From Coprobacillus cateniformis (lineage in GTDB: Bacteria > Bacillota_I > Bacilli_A > Erysipelotrichales > Coprobacillaceae), in assembly GCF_009767585.1 (NCBI RefSeq), contig NZ_WSNW01000001.1, positions 1,580,090 to 1,644,089 on the forward strand: 64,000 nt of DNA. Reading direction: 5' to 3'. The notes below the pieces were generated by a model. It made no database searches. It was not told the DNA's origin and saw nothing but the letters and a program-made list of their open reading frames with translations. The translations under genes and the position numbers were made by a program. Below are positions 16,430-25,003 of the stretch, piece by piece (within the stretch, counting starts at the first letter, position 1; each line of letters opens with the position of its first letter).

Positions 16430-17362
16430 CTATCTATATAAAGCATGAAATATTTTAATTAAATTTTCATCTCTTTGCTTTATGGCTTCAACATCTTTTC
16501 CATTATGATAATCATAGAATCCCTGTTGGCATTTAACACCATATTCATGTTTCATATAGTGTTCTTTTAACTCTGAAGGAATTTCGTGGCTATCACATAA
16601 ATCTTTCATTAAATAATCACTAATATGATAGAAAGTATCTAATCCTCCAAAATCTGCAACTTCTAATGGGCCTAAACAGGCATATCTAAAACCAAGGCCA
16701 TATTTCATCACATCATCTATTCCTTCTTTTGATATAACTCCTTGTTCAACAAGATACAGTGCTTCTCTTAATACTGCAAATTGAATCCTATTGGCAGCAA
16801 AGCCTAAAACATCTTTGTTGACAATAACTGGCTTTTTATCAATTGAAAGACTTAATTGATAAATAGCATCGGCAATTGAATCATGAGTTTCTTTTCCTTT
16901 AATAATTTCAATTAATAGCACCAAATGACACGGATTAAACCAATGCATTCCAATAAATCTTTCTGGCTTATATACAGCACTTGCTAATTCATTAATAGAA
17001 ATTCCTGATGTATTTGTTGCTAGAATACATTCATCTTTAACAAATTGAGAGATATCTTGATAAAATGATTTTTTTATTTTAAGATCTTCAATAATGCTTT
17101 CAACAACTAAATCACATTCTTTAAAACAATCTTTATTTGTTGTATAGGATAAATGATTGAACAAATCCTGTGATTGCTGACTAGTCAATTCTTGTTCATT
17201 AAGTAATATAGAAACATTATCTTGGATATGTTTTTTTGCATTTGATAGTGCTTCTTCATTGAGATCATAAATAATAACACTATAATGATATTTTGCAAAA
17301 ATTTGAGCCATAGAATATCCCATTGTTCCTGCTCCTGCAATCACAATTTCTTGTATGTTCAT
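16430..17362 (-). CDS. 3-hydroxyacyl-CoA / 3-hydroxybutyryl-CoA dehydrogenase
   Basis: The 310-residue protein has an N-terminal Rossmann domain with GAGTMGYSMAQIFA (10-23) and a C-terminal dimerisation domain. It shows the catalytic H-x(10)-E region (GMHWFNPCHLVLLIEII) and the N-K-D-V-L-GFAANR motif. It oxidises a 3-hydroxyacyl-CoA or a related hydroxy acid with NAD. The upstream AtuA pair starts two bases before it, so the genes form one operon. No thiolase or crotonase is present nearby, so classical butyrate or beta-oxidation metabolism is unlikely here; it may act on an intermediate of an unassigned sugar- or acyl-acid pathway. Confidence 0.88.
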   Translation of the reverse strand: MNIQEIVIAGAGTMGYSMAQIFAKYHYSVIIYDLNEEALSNAKKHIQDNVSILLNEQELTSQQSQDLFNHLSYTTNKDCFKECDLVVESIIEDLKIKKSFYQDISQFVKDECILATNTSGISINELASAVYKPERFIGMHWFNPCHLVLLIEIIKGKETHDSIADAIYQLSLSIDKKPVIVNKDVLGFAANRIQFAVLREALYLVEQGVISKEGIDDVMKYGLGFRYACLGPLEVADFGGLDTFYHISDYLMKDLCDSHEIPSELKEHYMKHEYGVKCQQGFYDYHNGKDVEAIKQRDENLIKIFHALYR

Positions 17363-17364
17363 CT

Positions 17365-17664
17365 TTAAATCTTCATTTCTAATAATGCACTTCCAAGAGT
17401 TTTTCCGTGCATATCAATAGCTAATGATCTTGTTACTCCACCACCTAAGGCATCTTCCATAACAAAATTTAAAGCTCCAATACTCTCTATTTCATATCTA
17501 GTTATTTTTCCATGAACAATATCTTTAAAATAATCCTTTAATTTTTCTACAGTGACTTTTTCTTTAATAAGCTTATAATCCTCTTGCTGATAAGCAATAA
17601 CAGAAATAACTGATATATTTCCTTTATCTCCGGTTCTTGAATGAGCAATCTCTTTAAGTAACAT
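17365..17664 (-). CDS. AtuA-associated small protein (AtuA C-terminal-like domain)
   Basis: The 99-residue protein begins MLLKEIAHSRTGDKGNISVI and ends with an ALNFVMEDALGGGVTRSLAID segment, the conserved signature of the small domain that is either fused to or encoded next to DUF1446/AtuA proteins. R-T-G-D-K-G-N and the GGG loop are its most conserved parts. It is probably the small subunit of the neighbouring AtuA-family protein, three bases away. Its biochemical function is not established; the name derives from acyclic terpene utilisation in Pseudomonas, which need not apply here. Confidence 0.85.
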   Translation of the reverse strand: MLLKEIAHSRTGDKGNISVISVIAYQQEDYKLIKEKVTVEKLKDYFKDIVHGKITRYEIESIGALNFVMEDALGGGVTRSLAIDMHGKTLGSALLEMKI

Positions 17665-17667
17665 ATT

Positions 17668-19017
17668 CTAAACCTCCAAATATCCAACAGTAATCTCAAA
17701 ATGATCTGTTGGAACCAAAATAGATGCAATACTAATAATATCTTTTATATTTTTAGTTGCGCCACCACCACCAGATGGTCCATTTGTATACAATGCTTCT
17801 ACCTCATTACCAACAATCTGAGCCTGAGCATAATCTTTTACACGTGCTGCCACTCTTAATCTTAATTCAAATGACACTCCCTGTAACAATTGATTTGAAA
17901 TATGATCTTGATATAATGAATTCAGACCAATATAATCATATCTGATTTCATCTGCATTAAATCCAATCATTTCAAAGCGATGTTTTAGAACCTCTTTTGC
18001 AAGTTGCGCTTTTGCAAGCGCATTGCATCCCCCATAACTTATCTGGCCTTCACCAATGTAACAATCATGATAACCTACACTTGTTTTGTAATAGCCATTA
18101 GGTGCATGTCCGGTTGCTCCAGATATCTTAACAATATCTTTTTCTAGTTGTTCTACTTTTACATGTGAAAAATCAGCAATGACATCAGGTGTAAAATATT
18201 GAACTGGATCTTGAATTTCATATAATGTTTGTTCCTTCACTGTTTCAGTTGTCACTATACCACCAGTATGAGGTAATTTCGTTACAATACCATCTCCAGT
18301 TTCATCTACTTCTATAATTGGAAAACCAAGATTCCACAATTCTGGAACATCTTTATAACCAGGATCTGCGTAATACCCTCCTGTCACTTGTCCTGCACAT
18401 TCTAATAAATGACCAATCCATGTTCCTTTACCTAATTTATCATAATCATCCATTGCCCAACCAAATTCATAGACCAACGGTCCTAATGCTAATGAAGGAT
18501 CAGCAACTCTTCCCGTAATAATAATATCAGCATTATTTTCTAGAGCCTCTACTATCCCTTTGATTCCAATATATCCATTAGCAGATAAGATATCTCCATC
18601 AATAGCCATAAGAGGTTGTCCTGTTTCCATAACCTGATAATCCATATAATTCTGCAATTGGCAACTAATATCATCACCTTCAACATAAGCAATCTTAATA
18701 TGTGTTAAATTTTTCTCTTTAGCCATTTTTGCACATTTTCTTGCTGCAGCCGCTGGATTAGCAGCCCCCATATTCGTAACAACTTTAACTTTATGTTCTT
18801 TTAATGCATCTAATATTTTTTCAAATCGATATTCAAATAATTCATTATATCCTAACGCTGGATGACTTTGTTTTGCTTTTTGAGCTAGTGAGATTGTTCT
18901 TTCAGCAAGACATTCAAAAATAATATAATCTAACTGCCCTTGTTCAATTAAATCAATAGCCGGCTCAATCCTATCGCCAGCATACCCAGCTCCACTACCT
19001 ATACGTATTTTCTTCAT
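17668..19017 (-). CDS. AtuA-family (DUF1446) protein, large subunit
   Basis: The 449-residue protein starts MKKIRIGSGAGYAGDRIEPA, the hallmark of DUF1446, and contains ECLAERTISLAQ, TNMGAANPAAAARKC, TGRVADPSLALGPLVYEFGW and, near the C-terminus, a GPSGGGGATKN glycine-rich loop. AtuA is needed for acyclic terpene breakdown in Pseudomonas, but most homologues occur in other catabolic loci with acyl-CoA enzymes and their reaction is unproven. It overlaps the deacetylase gene upstream and is followed directly by its small partner. It belongs to a five-gene minus-strand operon with a PTS permease. Confidence 0.88.
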   Translation of the reverse strand: MKKIRIGSGAGYAGDRIEPAIDLIEQGQLDYIIFECLAERTISLAQKAKQSHPALGYNELFEYRFEKILDALKEHKVKVVTNMGAANPAAAARKCAKMAKEKNLTHIKIAYVEGDDISCQLQNYMDYQVMETGQPLMAIDGDILSANGYIGIKGIVEALENNADIIITGRVADPSLALGPLVYEFGWAMDDYDKLGKGTWIGHLLECAGQVTGGYYADPGYKDVPELWNLGFPIIEVDETGDGIVTKLPHTGGIVTTETVKEQTLYEIQDPVQYFTPDVIADFSHVKVEQLEKDIVKISGATGHAPNGYYKTSVGYHDCYIGEGQISYGGCNALAKAQLAKEVLKHRFEMIGFNADEIRYDYIGLNSLYQDHISNQLLQGVSFELRLRVAARVKDYAQAQIVGNEVEALYTNGPSGGGGATKNIKDIISIASILVPTDHFEITVGYLEV

Positions 19018-19717
19018 ATGATTCTCCTAAGTAGTTTGTAACTACTATTTTGTTTTCCTTAATATAATCTTTTATATCTTGATGACATAAAATTGATAAT
19101 TCTACAACTCGATTGAGAGAATAAGAACTTTTTTCATATAATTCTAAATCACAATTTCCTGGATGAGTCATAATTTCAATATTTTTATTCTTATATTTTT
19201 CTAATATATCAATCAATCCCTCAACTGATATCTTTTCATTCACAAATTCTTTAACAAATAAATAATCACTATATCTTCTCACAGGTAAATGATATTCTTT
19301 GGCTAATCTTTCTGTTGCAAGATAATTATCATGAAAATCATGCATACCATGATGACTATCTAAGTGACTTGGCTTACGCCCAAATATTTCAATATATTTT
19401 TCTATCTGTGCTTTAAATTCAAGATAGACTTCCTGAGGATCAAACATATGTTCTTGCAGCATTTCTGGCTTATAGAAATACCCAAATTCATCAGTAAGTG
19501 TCTGATTTTGTGTGAGAGACTTTCCTAGTGTTAGTGTCAGATGAACACCGACAGCTAGATTAGGACAATCTTTTAATAATTTTTTACCATATTCAACATA
19601 TTCCATATTGCATAAAGCTGTTGTTGAACGAATAATTCCTCTATGATATCCTTCGATAATACCTTCAGTTACTGCCTTTGTATAACCAAAATCATCTGCA
19701 TTTATAATCACTTTCAT
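18995..19717 (-). CDS. ChbG/YdjC-family carbohydrate deacetylase
   Basis: A 240-residue protein with the YdjC/ChbG metal-dependent fold: NADDFGYT at the N-terminus (metal-binding aspartates), VGVHLTLT, HLDSHHGMHDF (metal histidines) and IMTHPGN near the end. ChbG of Escherichia coli removes one acetyl group from chitobiose- or N-acetyl-sugar-phosphates after PTS uptake, a fitting role behind the PTS permease here. The ATG at 19717 gives the family-typical start; a GTG at 19747 overlapping the PTS gene is an alternative. No clear ribosome binding site is seen for the later start, so translational coupling is likely. The 3' end overlaps AtuA by 23 bases. Confidence 0.88.
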   Translation of the reverse strand: MKVIINADDFGYTKAVTEGIIEGYHRGIIRSTTALCNMEYVEYGKKLLKDCPNLAVGVHLTLTLGKSLTQNQTLTDEFGYFYKPEMLQEHMFDPQEVYLEFKAQIEKYIEIFGRKPSHLDSHHGMHDFHDNYLATERLAKEYHLPVRRYSDYLFVKEFVNEKISVEGLIDILEKYKNKNIEIMTHPGNCDLELYEKSSYSLNRVVELSILCHQDIKDYIKENKIVVTNYLGESYEENTYR

Positions 19718-19736
19718 ATAAGAGAAAAGAGCACTG

Positions 19737-21074
19737 TTAATCAGCACTCTTTACCTCCTCATTTGCTAATAACTGTTTATCATATGCTTTAATGAACGGT
19801 AAAGCAATAATAATATCTAAAATCAATAACGCTAACCAAACAAGTATAGACTTAGGATCCATAGATGCCAACCATGCTTGAAGTGGTCCTGGTACTGTAA
19901 AAGGCAATGTCACAAAGAATTTTCCTAAAAAGCCACTATCCATTAAAAAATAAACAATTGCAAAATTTAAATTATTACAAATTAAGAATGTAATGAGTGT
20001 AAATGGATTTAAAACTGTTGGTAATCCAAAGATTAAAGGTTCATTAATATTAAAGAATGCTGGAACAGATGCAATTTTACCAATTGACTTTGCTTGTGAA
20101 GATTTGCAGAAAACAATAACAACAATAACAACTGCAAAATATGATATCCATCCACCATAAACACTATTAACTGCTCCTGCAAAAATACTAGGTAATTCTT
20201 TACCAGCAGCATAAGCTTCTGCATTTAAAGTTAATCCTAAAGTTGTTAGTGGTGTTGTCACAATACCAACCATATTCCCACCATGAATACCAAAGAACCA
20301 AAATGTTGTCATTAAAACATTGATTAATAAAATTGATGGTAATGATCCTGTTGCTGAAATTAATGGTTGGAATGCTGCATAGATCAATCCAGGAATACCA
20401 GTTCCAAATGCTGAAGTACACAAAATGTTTAAAACCATAAAGAAAATCAAATTAAAGATTCCTGGAATCAATACATTAAATGGTGCAGCCACATTAGGTG
20501 GTACTGAAGATGGTAATTTAATAACTAAATTTTTCTTAATAAATAAGTGATTAATTTCAATAACGGCTAATGCAATAACAATAGCTGTAAACATTCCTGA
20601 AGCACCTAAATTTGTTAATGGAATTGCTGTGACACTTGTCTCTCCAGATGCAAATGCCTGTGGTACCCCTGAAATACATAAGAAAACTAGCAAAGCAGAG
20701 ATAACATTTGAAATAGCATCCATTTTATATGTTTTACATAATTGATATGAAACACCTAAAACGACATAAATAGAAATTGCTCCAATAGTTAAATAATATG
20801 GAGTCAGTAATGTGCCAGCATTTGCTGCTGCCCAATCACGCCACATACATAAAAATGAGAAAAAGAAGTTTGTTGGTTGCATTGTTGCATTAATAGGTGG
20901 TTGAGCCAAAAGAATAGCAAACCCTCCAATAATTGTAACGGGAACCAAAACAGTTAATCCATCACGAACTGATGCTAAATGTTTTTGTTGTGATATCTTT
21001 GTTGCAACTGGTACAACATATTTTTCTAATAATTCTTGGAATTTAGCCATAAACCCCTTATTTGTTGTTTCCAT
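19737..21074 (-). CDS. PTS permease EIIC, cellobiose/chitobiose (lactose-cellobiose) family
   Basis: A 445-residue integral membrane protein with about ten helices and the CelB/LacE-type pattern: N-terminal KYVVPVATKISQQKHLASVRDGL, central FFGIHGGNMVGIV (substrate site) and FFNINEPLIFGLPTVLNP. It imports and phosphorylates a sugar, with a diacetylchitobiose-like substrate suggested by the ChbG gene downstream. The required EIIA and EIIB partners are not encoded in this window, so it must share components encoded elsewhere. It is first in the minus-strand operon and divergent from the amidase and regulator genes, with a good GGGAGG start site. Confidence 0.92.
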   Translation of the reverse strand: METTNKGFMAKFQELLEKYVVPVATKISQQKHLASVRDGLTVLVPVTIIGGFAILLAQPPINATMQPTNFFFSFLCMWRDWAAANAGTLLTPYYLTIGAISIYVVLGVSYQLCKTYKMDAISNVISALLVFLCISGVPQAFASGETSVTAIPLTNLGASGMFTAIVIALAVIEINHLFIKKNLVIKLPSSVPPNVAAPFNVLIPGIFNLIFFMVLNILCTSAFGTGIPGLIYAAFQPLISATGSLPSILLINVLMTTFWFFGIHGGNMVGIVTTPLTTLGLTLNAEAYAAGKELPSIFAGAVNSVYGGWISYFAVVIVVIVFCKSSQAKSIGKIASVPAFFNINEPLIFGLPTVLNPFTLITFLICNNLNFAIVYFLMDSGFLGKFFVTLPFTVPGPLQAWLASMDPKSILVWLALLILDIIIALPFIKAYDKQLLANEEVKSAD

Positions 21075-21158
21075 AAGTTTCCTCCCTTATCATATGTCAT
21101 TTTTGTTAACCGGTTTCATTTGACATAAATAGCATATCATTTTATGAATGGTTATGCA

Positions 21159-21190
21159 TGAAAAATATTTATATTTTGAATATTCTTTCA
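21159..21190. promoter_or_regulatory. Inverted repeat, candidate operator in the divergent promoter region
   Basis: TGAAAAATATTT and AATATTCTTTCA form an imperfect twelve-base inverted repeat around a short AT spacer, between the PTS operon and the amidase gene. RpiR-type regulators bind such dyads, and one is encoded 1.3 kb away. A -10 candidate (TATACT, 21209-21214) follows at the amidase side. Confidence 0.4.
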
Positions 21191-21233
21191 TTTTATATTA
21201 AAATATGCTATACTTTATTTGGAGGTACTTACT

Positions 21234-22463
21234 ATGAAAATTGGTTATCATAAATATAAAATTACACCTACTGGTGCTGTCCATATGGCTGGATATGGAC
21301 GCCAGAAAAAATCAACAGGCATTCTTGATCCTATAGAAATCAATACATTAGTGATATCTATTCAAAATCAATTCTTTATTCTCTCTATTCTTGATTCTAT
21401 TATTATGGAGAATAGTGTGATTATTCCAGTAAAAAATGCAATAAGTGAAAAGTATAACATCTCTCAAGATCAGATTATTATTGGTTGCATTCATACCCAT
21501 TCTGCACCCGCTTATTTTAAGCCTTTCTTTGAAAATGTTGAAATTGAAGAAGAACTTCAGCAATCTCTAATCATTCAATTTATTGATAGTATAAATCAAG
21601 CTATGACATCATTAGAAGATGCAACTTATCAACTAGAAAAAACAACAATTAAAGGGTTGTATGGAAATAGGAATGAAATGAATGGCTATTCAAATAAGGA
21701 TGTCATTGCAATTCATTTTATCAAAAACAATGAAACTCTACCATTCTTTACACTCTTATCAATGGCTTGTCACCCAACTATTCTTAATGGAACAAATTTA
21801 AAATTATCCGCTGATTTAATTGGTGCAATTCGCTTACTCTATCAAGAAAAGTATCAGCATGAATGTATGATTATTAATGGCTGTTGTGGAGATGTATCAA
21901 CTCGTTTTTACCGTCAACTTTCTGGTGAAGCAGAACTAACACGGGTTTCTCATGAAATAATAGATCAATTCAATAATCTTAATGAAATTTATTATCCTAT
22001 GACTCAAATTCAATCTTCACATATTGTTCAGGAATATACTTTTGATGGGAGGACTCATGAATTTACTCAAATGAAAATATCAGAACTTCAAAAAACAATT
22101 CAGGAGCACCCCGATTCTCAAGATGCATTTATGGCTGAAACATTATTAAAGAGTCTATTGCTAAAGGTTAAAATGAGTCCTATGACATTATCTTTAAAAT
22201 CTAATATTGTTATTATGGGTAAAGTTATTTTTATATCTTTACCTGGTGATATTACAGCGATTTTAGGAAAAAGAATTCAGGATGCTTTTTCTGATTATCT
22301 TGTTATCTTAATTGGTTATTGTGAAAACTATTCTAATTATTTTGTTTGTGAAGAAGACTATGGGAAATATTTTGAAACATATATTTCTAGATTAAACAAG
22401 GGAAATGCTGATACTTTTATTCAAAGTATTATCAATGAAACAAATCAGTTAATTAATGCTTAA
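21234..22463 (+). CDS. Neutral-ceramidase-like amidase (neutral/alkaline non-lysosomal ceramidase family)
   Basis: From the ATG at 21234 (GGAGG eight bases upstream) the protein has 409 residues. Family motifs are KITPTGAVHMAGYGR, GCIHTHSAPAYF and MACHPTIL (zinc histidines), and INGCCGDVSTRF (the G-D-V-S loop near the catalytic serine). It also has a late GYCENYSNYF segment. It is much shorter than true ceramidases, which add a C-terminal domain, and has no signal peptide, so it acts in the cytoplasm. Short relatives occur in sugar loci and probably cleave an amide or ester bond in a glycoconjugate. Substrate unknown; context with a PTS permease and deacetylase suggests an N-acylated sugar derivative. 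Confidence 0.8.
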   Translation: MKIGYHKYKITPTGAVHMAGYGRQKKSTGILDPIEINTLVISIQNQFFILSILDSIIMENSVIIPVKNAISEKYNISQDQIIIGCIHTHSAPAYFKPFFENVEIEEELQQSLIIQFIDSINQAMTSLEDATYQLEKTTIKGLYGNRNEMNGYSNKDVIAIHFIKNNETLPFFTLLSMACHPTILNGTNLKLSADLIGAIRLLYQEKYQHECMIINGCCGDVSTRFYRQLSGEAELTRVSHEIIDQFNNLNEIYYPMTQIQSSHIVQEYTFDGRTHEFTQMKISELQKTIQEHPDSQDAFMAETLLKSLLLKVKMSPMTLSLKSNIVIMGKVIFISLPGDITAILGKRIQDAFSDYLVILIGYCENYSNYFVCEEDYGKYFETYISRLNKGNADTFIQSIINETNQLINA

Positions 22464-22467
22464 TTCG

Positions 22468-22507
22468 TAAACCTCATTCAAATTGTTCTTTCATTGAATG
22501 AGGTTTA
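22468..22507 (+). terminator. Hairpin between the amidase and regulator genes
   Basis: AAACCTCATTCA and TGAATGAGGTTT pair around a fifteen-base loop directly after the amidase stop codon. The T-tract is poor (ATGTTTAT), so read-through into the regulator gene is plausible. Confidence 0.5.
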
Positions 22508-22538
22508 TGTTTATAATATAAGGGAATGGAGTGATATT

Positions 22539-23285
22539 ATGAACCCTTTTGAAAAGATTGAACTAAAAAAAGATACATTCACAAAAAAAGAGATGATTGT
22601 CTATAATATATTACAAAAAAATCCTGATCTTATTTTACGTGGATCAATAACTTCTCTAGCTAAAGATTATCAGGTTTCACAGTCTACAATAACACGTTTT
22701 TGTCAAAAAATTGGTTATGATGGTTTTAATGAATTTAAATTTGATGTTTTTAGATCAGAAAAACAAGGTAGACAAGAACAAAACAATAATCTTTCTACTA
22801 TTGATTCTTATTGTCGTTTATTAAATATTTTAAATGAAAATATTGATAATGAAATGATGGAACGATTTGCTAAAAGTATTATTCATGCAGATACAATTAT
22901 TGTCACTGGCTCCCACAAAAGTTCTTTACCTGCGAAGATGCTACAATATAATTTATTTAAAATACATAAAAAGGTTATTTTTTTAGCAACAGATGAGTTT
23001 CATGATATTGATCAAATTGCTAATAAGAATGATCTTGTCGTTGTTTTTACAAATAGAGGAAATGGATTATCTACATTTAATAATATTAAAGAAAAAAAAG
23101 AAAAAAACCAATTCCAACTTGCTTTTATCACTATGCATGATAAACTTTTTGTCAAGAAAATAAGTGATTATTATATTTGGTTACCTTCATCATCTAATCA
23201 AAACTTTGATCAATATTTAGAAAATCAAATTGTTTTTTTTGTTTATGTTGACTTGTTAACTTCTCAAATAGCAAAACTTATTTAA
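22539..23285 (+). CDS. RpiR/MurR-family transcriptional regulator
   Basis: The 248-residue protein has an N-terminal RpiR helix-turn-helix (about 15-75, with SITSLAKDYQVSQSTITRFCQKIGYDGFNEFK) and a C-terminal SIS sugar-phosphate-binding domain (about 100-240, with TIIVTGSHKSSLPAKM and LVVVFTNRGNG). Such proteins repress or activate sugar-catabolic genes in response to a phosphosugar. It is the obvious controller of the divergent PTS operon and the amidase gene. The ATG at 22539 has a GGAGTG site; a longer frame upstream lacks one. Its ligand is presumably the phosphorylated PTS product or a derivative. Confidence 0.9.
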   Translation: MNPFEKIELKKDTFTKKEMIVYNILQKNPDLILRGSITSLAKDYQVSQSTITRFCQKIGYDGFNEFKFDVFRSEKQGRQEQNNNLSTIDSYCRLLNILNENIDNEMMERFAKSIIHADTIIVTGSHKSSLPAKMLQYNLFKIHKKVIFLATDEFHDIDQIANKNDLVVVFTNRGNGLSTFNNIKEKKEKNQFQLAFITMHDKLFVKKISDYYIWLPSSSNQNFDQYLENQIVFFVYVDLLTSQIAKLI

Positions 23286-23323
23286 AAGGATTATAATGAT
23301 TAACTCATTATAACCCTTTTTTT
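23286..23323 (+). terminator. Terminator of the RpiR gene
   Basis: GGATTATAATGA and TCATTATAACCC pair around TTAAC and are followed by seven T on the plus strand. A reverse A-tract also makes it usable for the convergent HAD gene. Confidence 0.8.
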
Positions 23324-23340
23324 GTTTATATATTTCATAG

Positions 23341-24129
23341 TTATAAATCAAATAACTCTTTTAATTTATGAGCAACACCATCTTCGTGAACAGTTAAACA
23401 AATGCTTTCTGCTCTTTCTTTTATAATATCAATAGCATTTCCCATTGCAATTGCGTGTCCTACTGTTTCAAACATTTCTACATCATTTGGTCCATCTCCA
23501 AAACAGTAACTATCTTTGATATCAATGTTTAATAATCTTAAAACATCTAAAATCCCAGTTGCCTTCGATACATTTTTTGCATAAATTTCCATACTATGAT
23601 TATCAGGATGCAATTCATATTGAAATGCCCCATAACAAGATATAGCAAAATCTAATTCTTCTTGATCTTTTACCCAAACTTCTATTTTAACAGTTTTATG
23701 CATAATTTCCTCTTCATCATAATCAAAACAAAAGTTCTCAAAATCTATATTACATTTTTTATAAAAATCTAATAAACATTGAGAATTTCTATCTAGACAG
23801 CAAACTGTTGATGTTTGTAAGACATATTCAATATTCTTTTCTTTAAGCTTTTGACATAATTCTTTGACATCTTTATAGTTAAGAAATCTTTTTTCTAAAT
23901 CATGATTCTGATATTTAATATTTGCCCCATTAGCAAGAACATATCCATCAAATCCAATGTCTTTCACATTATCTGCAATATATCCATATGGTCTACCACT
24001 CGCAACAAAGCACAAATGTCCTAATGCCCTTGTAGCAGCAATAGCTTTTTTAACATTATCTGTAATCCCACCTAATTCATTTGTGTATAAAGTTCCATCT
24101 ACATCAAAAAATATAATCTTCTTTTCCAT
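23341..24129 (-). CDS. Cof-type HAD-IIB phosphatase
   Basis: The 262-residue protein has the HAD motifs FFDVDGTLYTNE (motif I), VASGRPYG (motif II) and CFGDGPNDVEMFE (motif IV) with a IIB cap domain in the middle. Family members dephosphorylate sugar phosphates, flavin phosphate or similar metabolites; specificity cannot be read from sequence. It starts two bases before the stop of a related HAD gene, so the pair likely arose by duplication and is co-transcribed. Confidence 0.88.
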   Translation of the reverse strand: MEKKIIFFDVDGTLYTNELGGITDNVKKAIAATRALGHLCFVASGRPYGYIADNVKDIGFDGYVLANGANIKYQNHDLEKRFLNYKDVKELCQKLKEKNIEYVLQTSTVCCLDRNSQCLLDFYKKCNIDFENFCFDYDEEEIMHKTVKIEVWVKDQEELDFAISCYGAFQYELHPDNHSMEIYAKNVSKATGILDVLRLLNIDIKDSYCFGDGPNDVEMFETVGHAIAMGNAIDIIKERAESICLTVHEDGVAHKLKELFDL

Positions 24130-24130
24130 A

Positions 24131-24910
24131 TTAATCTATCCACCCATAATATTGACATGCTTTATATATTCCATCTTTATCAGCATCATCTGTAACATAA
24201 GTTGCTTTGGCCTTCAACTCATCAATAGCATTTCCCATCGCAATTGATGTCCATTCTCCAGTAAACATGCTCAAATCATTTTTCTCATCACCAAAAACAA
24301 CCACATCTTTATAGTCACCACCAAAATGATCAACAATCGCTTTTATACCAATAGATTTATCTCCAGGTTCCACAAATAAGAATTCTTTATGAAATCGACA
24401 CCATGGTAATTCTTTTAAAGATTCTAATTGATCTTCTTCAGGACTATAACAAGCAATATAAACCTTATATATTTCATCATAATCTCTAGGATCTAATCCC
24501 TCTTTAACAACCGTGTCCATATATATATCATGTGTAAAATCATAAAAACGCTCATCTGGAGCAAGTCTTCTTGTTGCATTATCTGGAGAAATAGCCCAAA
24601 TAAATCCCTTTTCCTTACACTCATCAATTAATCGTAAACATTTGTCATAATCAAGTGGTTTAATTTCTAATAACTTGCTATCTATTGTAATTCCATTTCC
24701 ACCATCACTAACCATATTTTTAAAACCTAATTCTTCCATATGATTCTTTGCCATCGCATAACTTCTGCCTGTTGCTATTGCTAAAAAATGTCCTTGTTCT
24801 TCTAATTTCCTTAATGCTAATTTTGTTGATTCAGGAACATACTGATCACCTGGTGTCCCAACTGCTAATGTTCCATCTATATCAAAGAAGAAAAATTTTC
24901 TTTTACCCAT
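24131..24910 (-). CDS. Cof-type HAD-IIB phosphatase
   Basis: From the ATG at 24910, preceded by GAGGTG, the protein has 259 residues. The HAD motifs are FFFDIDGTLAVGTPG, IATGRSYAMA and VVFGDEKNDLSMF, with a IIB cap between. The frame remains open for 47 codons upstream but these lack a ribosome binding site and would run into the MreB terminator. Substrate unknown. It is distinct enough from its neighbour (different cap sequence, TRRLAPDERF) to suggest a different substrate. Confidence 0.87.
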   Translation of the reverse strand: MGKRKFFFFDIDGTLAVGTPGDQYVPESTKLALRKLEEQGHFLAIATGRSYAMAKNHMEELGFKNMVSDGGNGITIDSKLLEIKPLDYDKCLRLIDECKEKGFIWAISPDNATRRLAPDERFYDFTHDIYMDTVVKEGLDPRDYDEIYKVYIACYSPEEDQLESLKELPWCRFHKEFLFVEPGDKSIGIKAIVDHFGGDYKDVVVFGDEKNDLSMFTGEWTSIAMGNAIDELKAKATYVTDDADKDGIYKACQYYGWID

Positions 24911-24974
24911 TTTTTTCACCTCGTGCACCATTTTATCAGAAATTGAAAAATTATTCTTAAATTTGCAGGATAAG

Positions 24975-25003
24975 AAAAAAATAATGCTCTTAAGCATTAT
25001 TTT
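24975..25003 (-). terminator. Terminator of mreB
   Basis: AATAATGCT and AGCATTATT with a TAAG loop are followed by TTTTT on the minus strand, overlapping the end of the gene. Confidence 0.75.
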
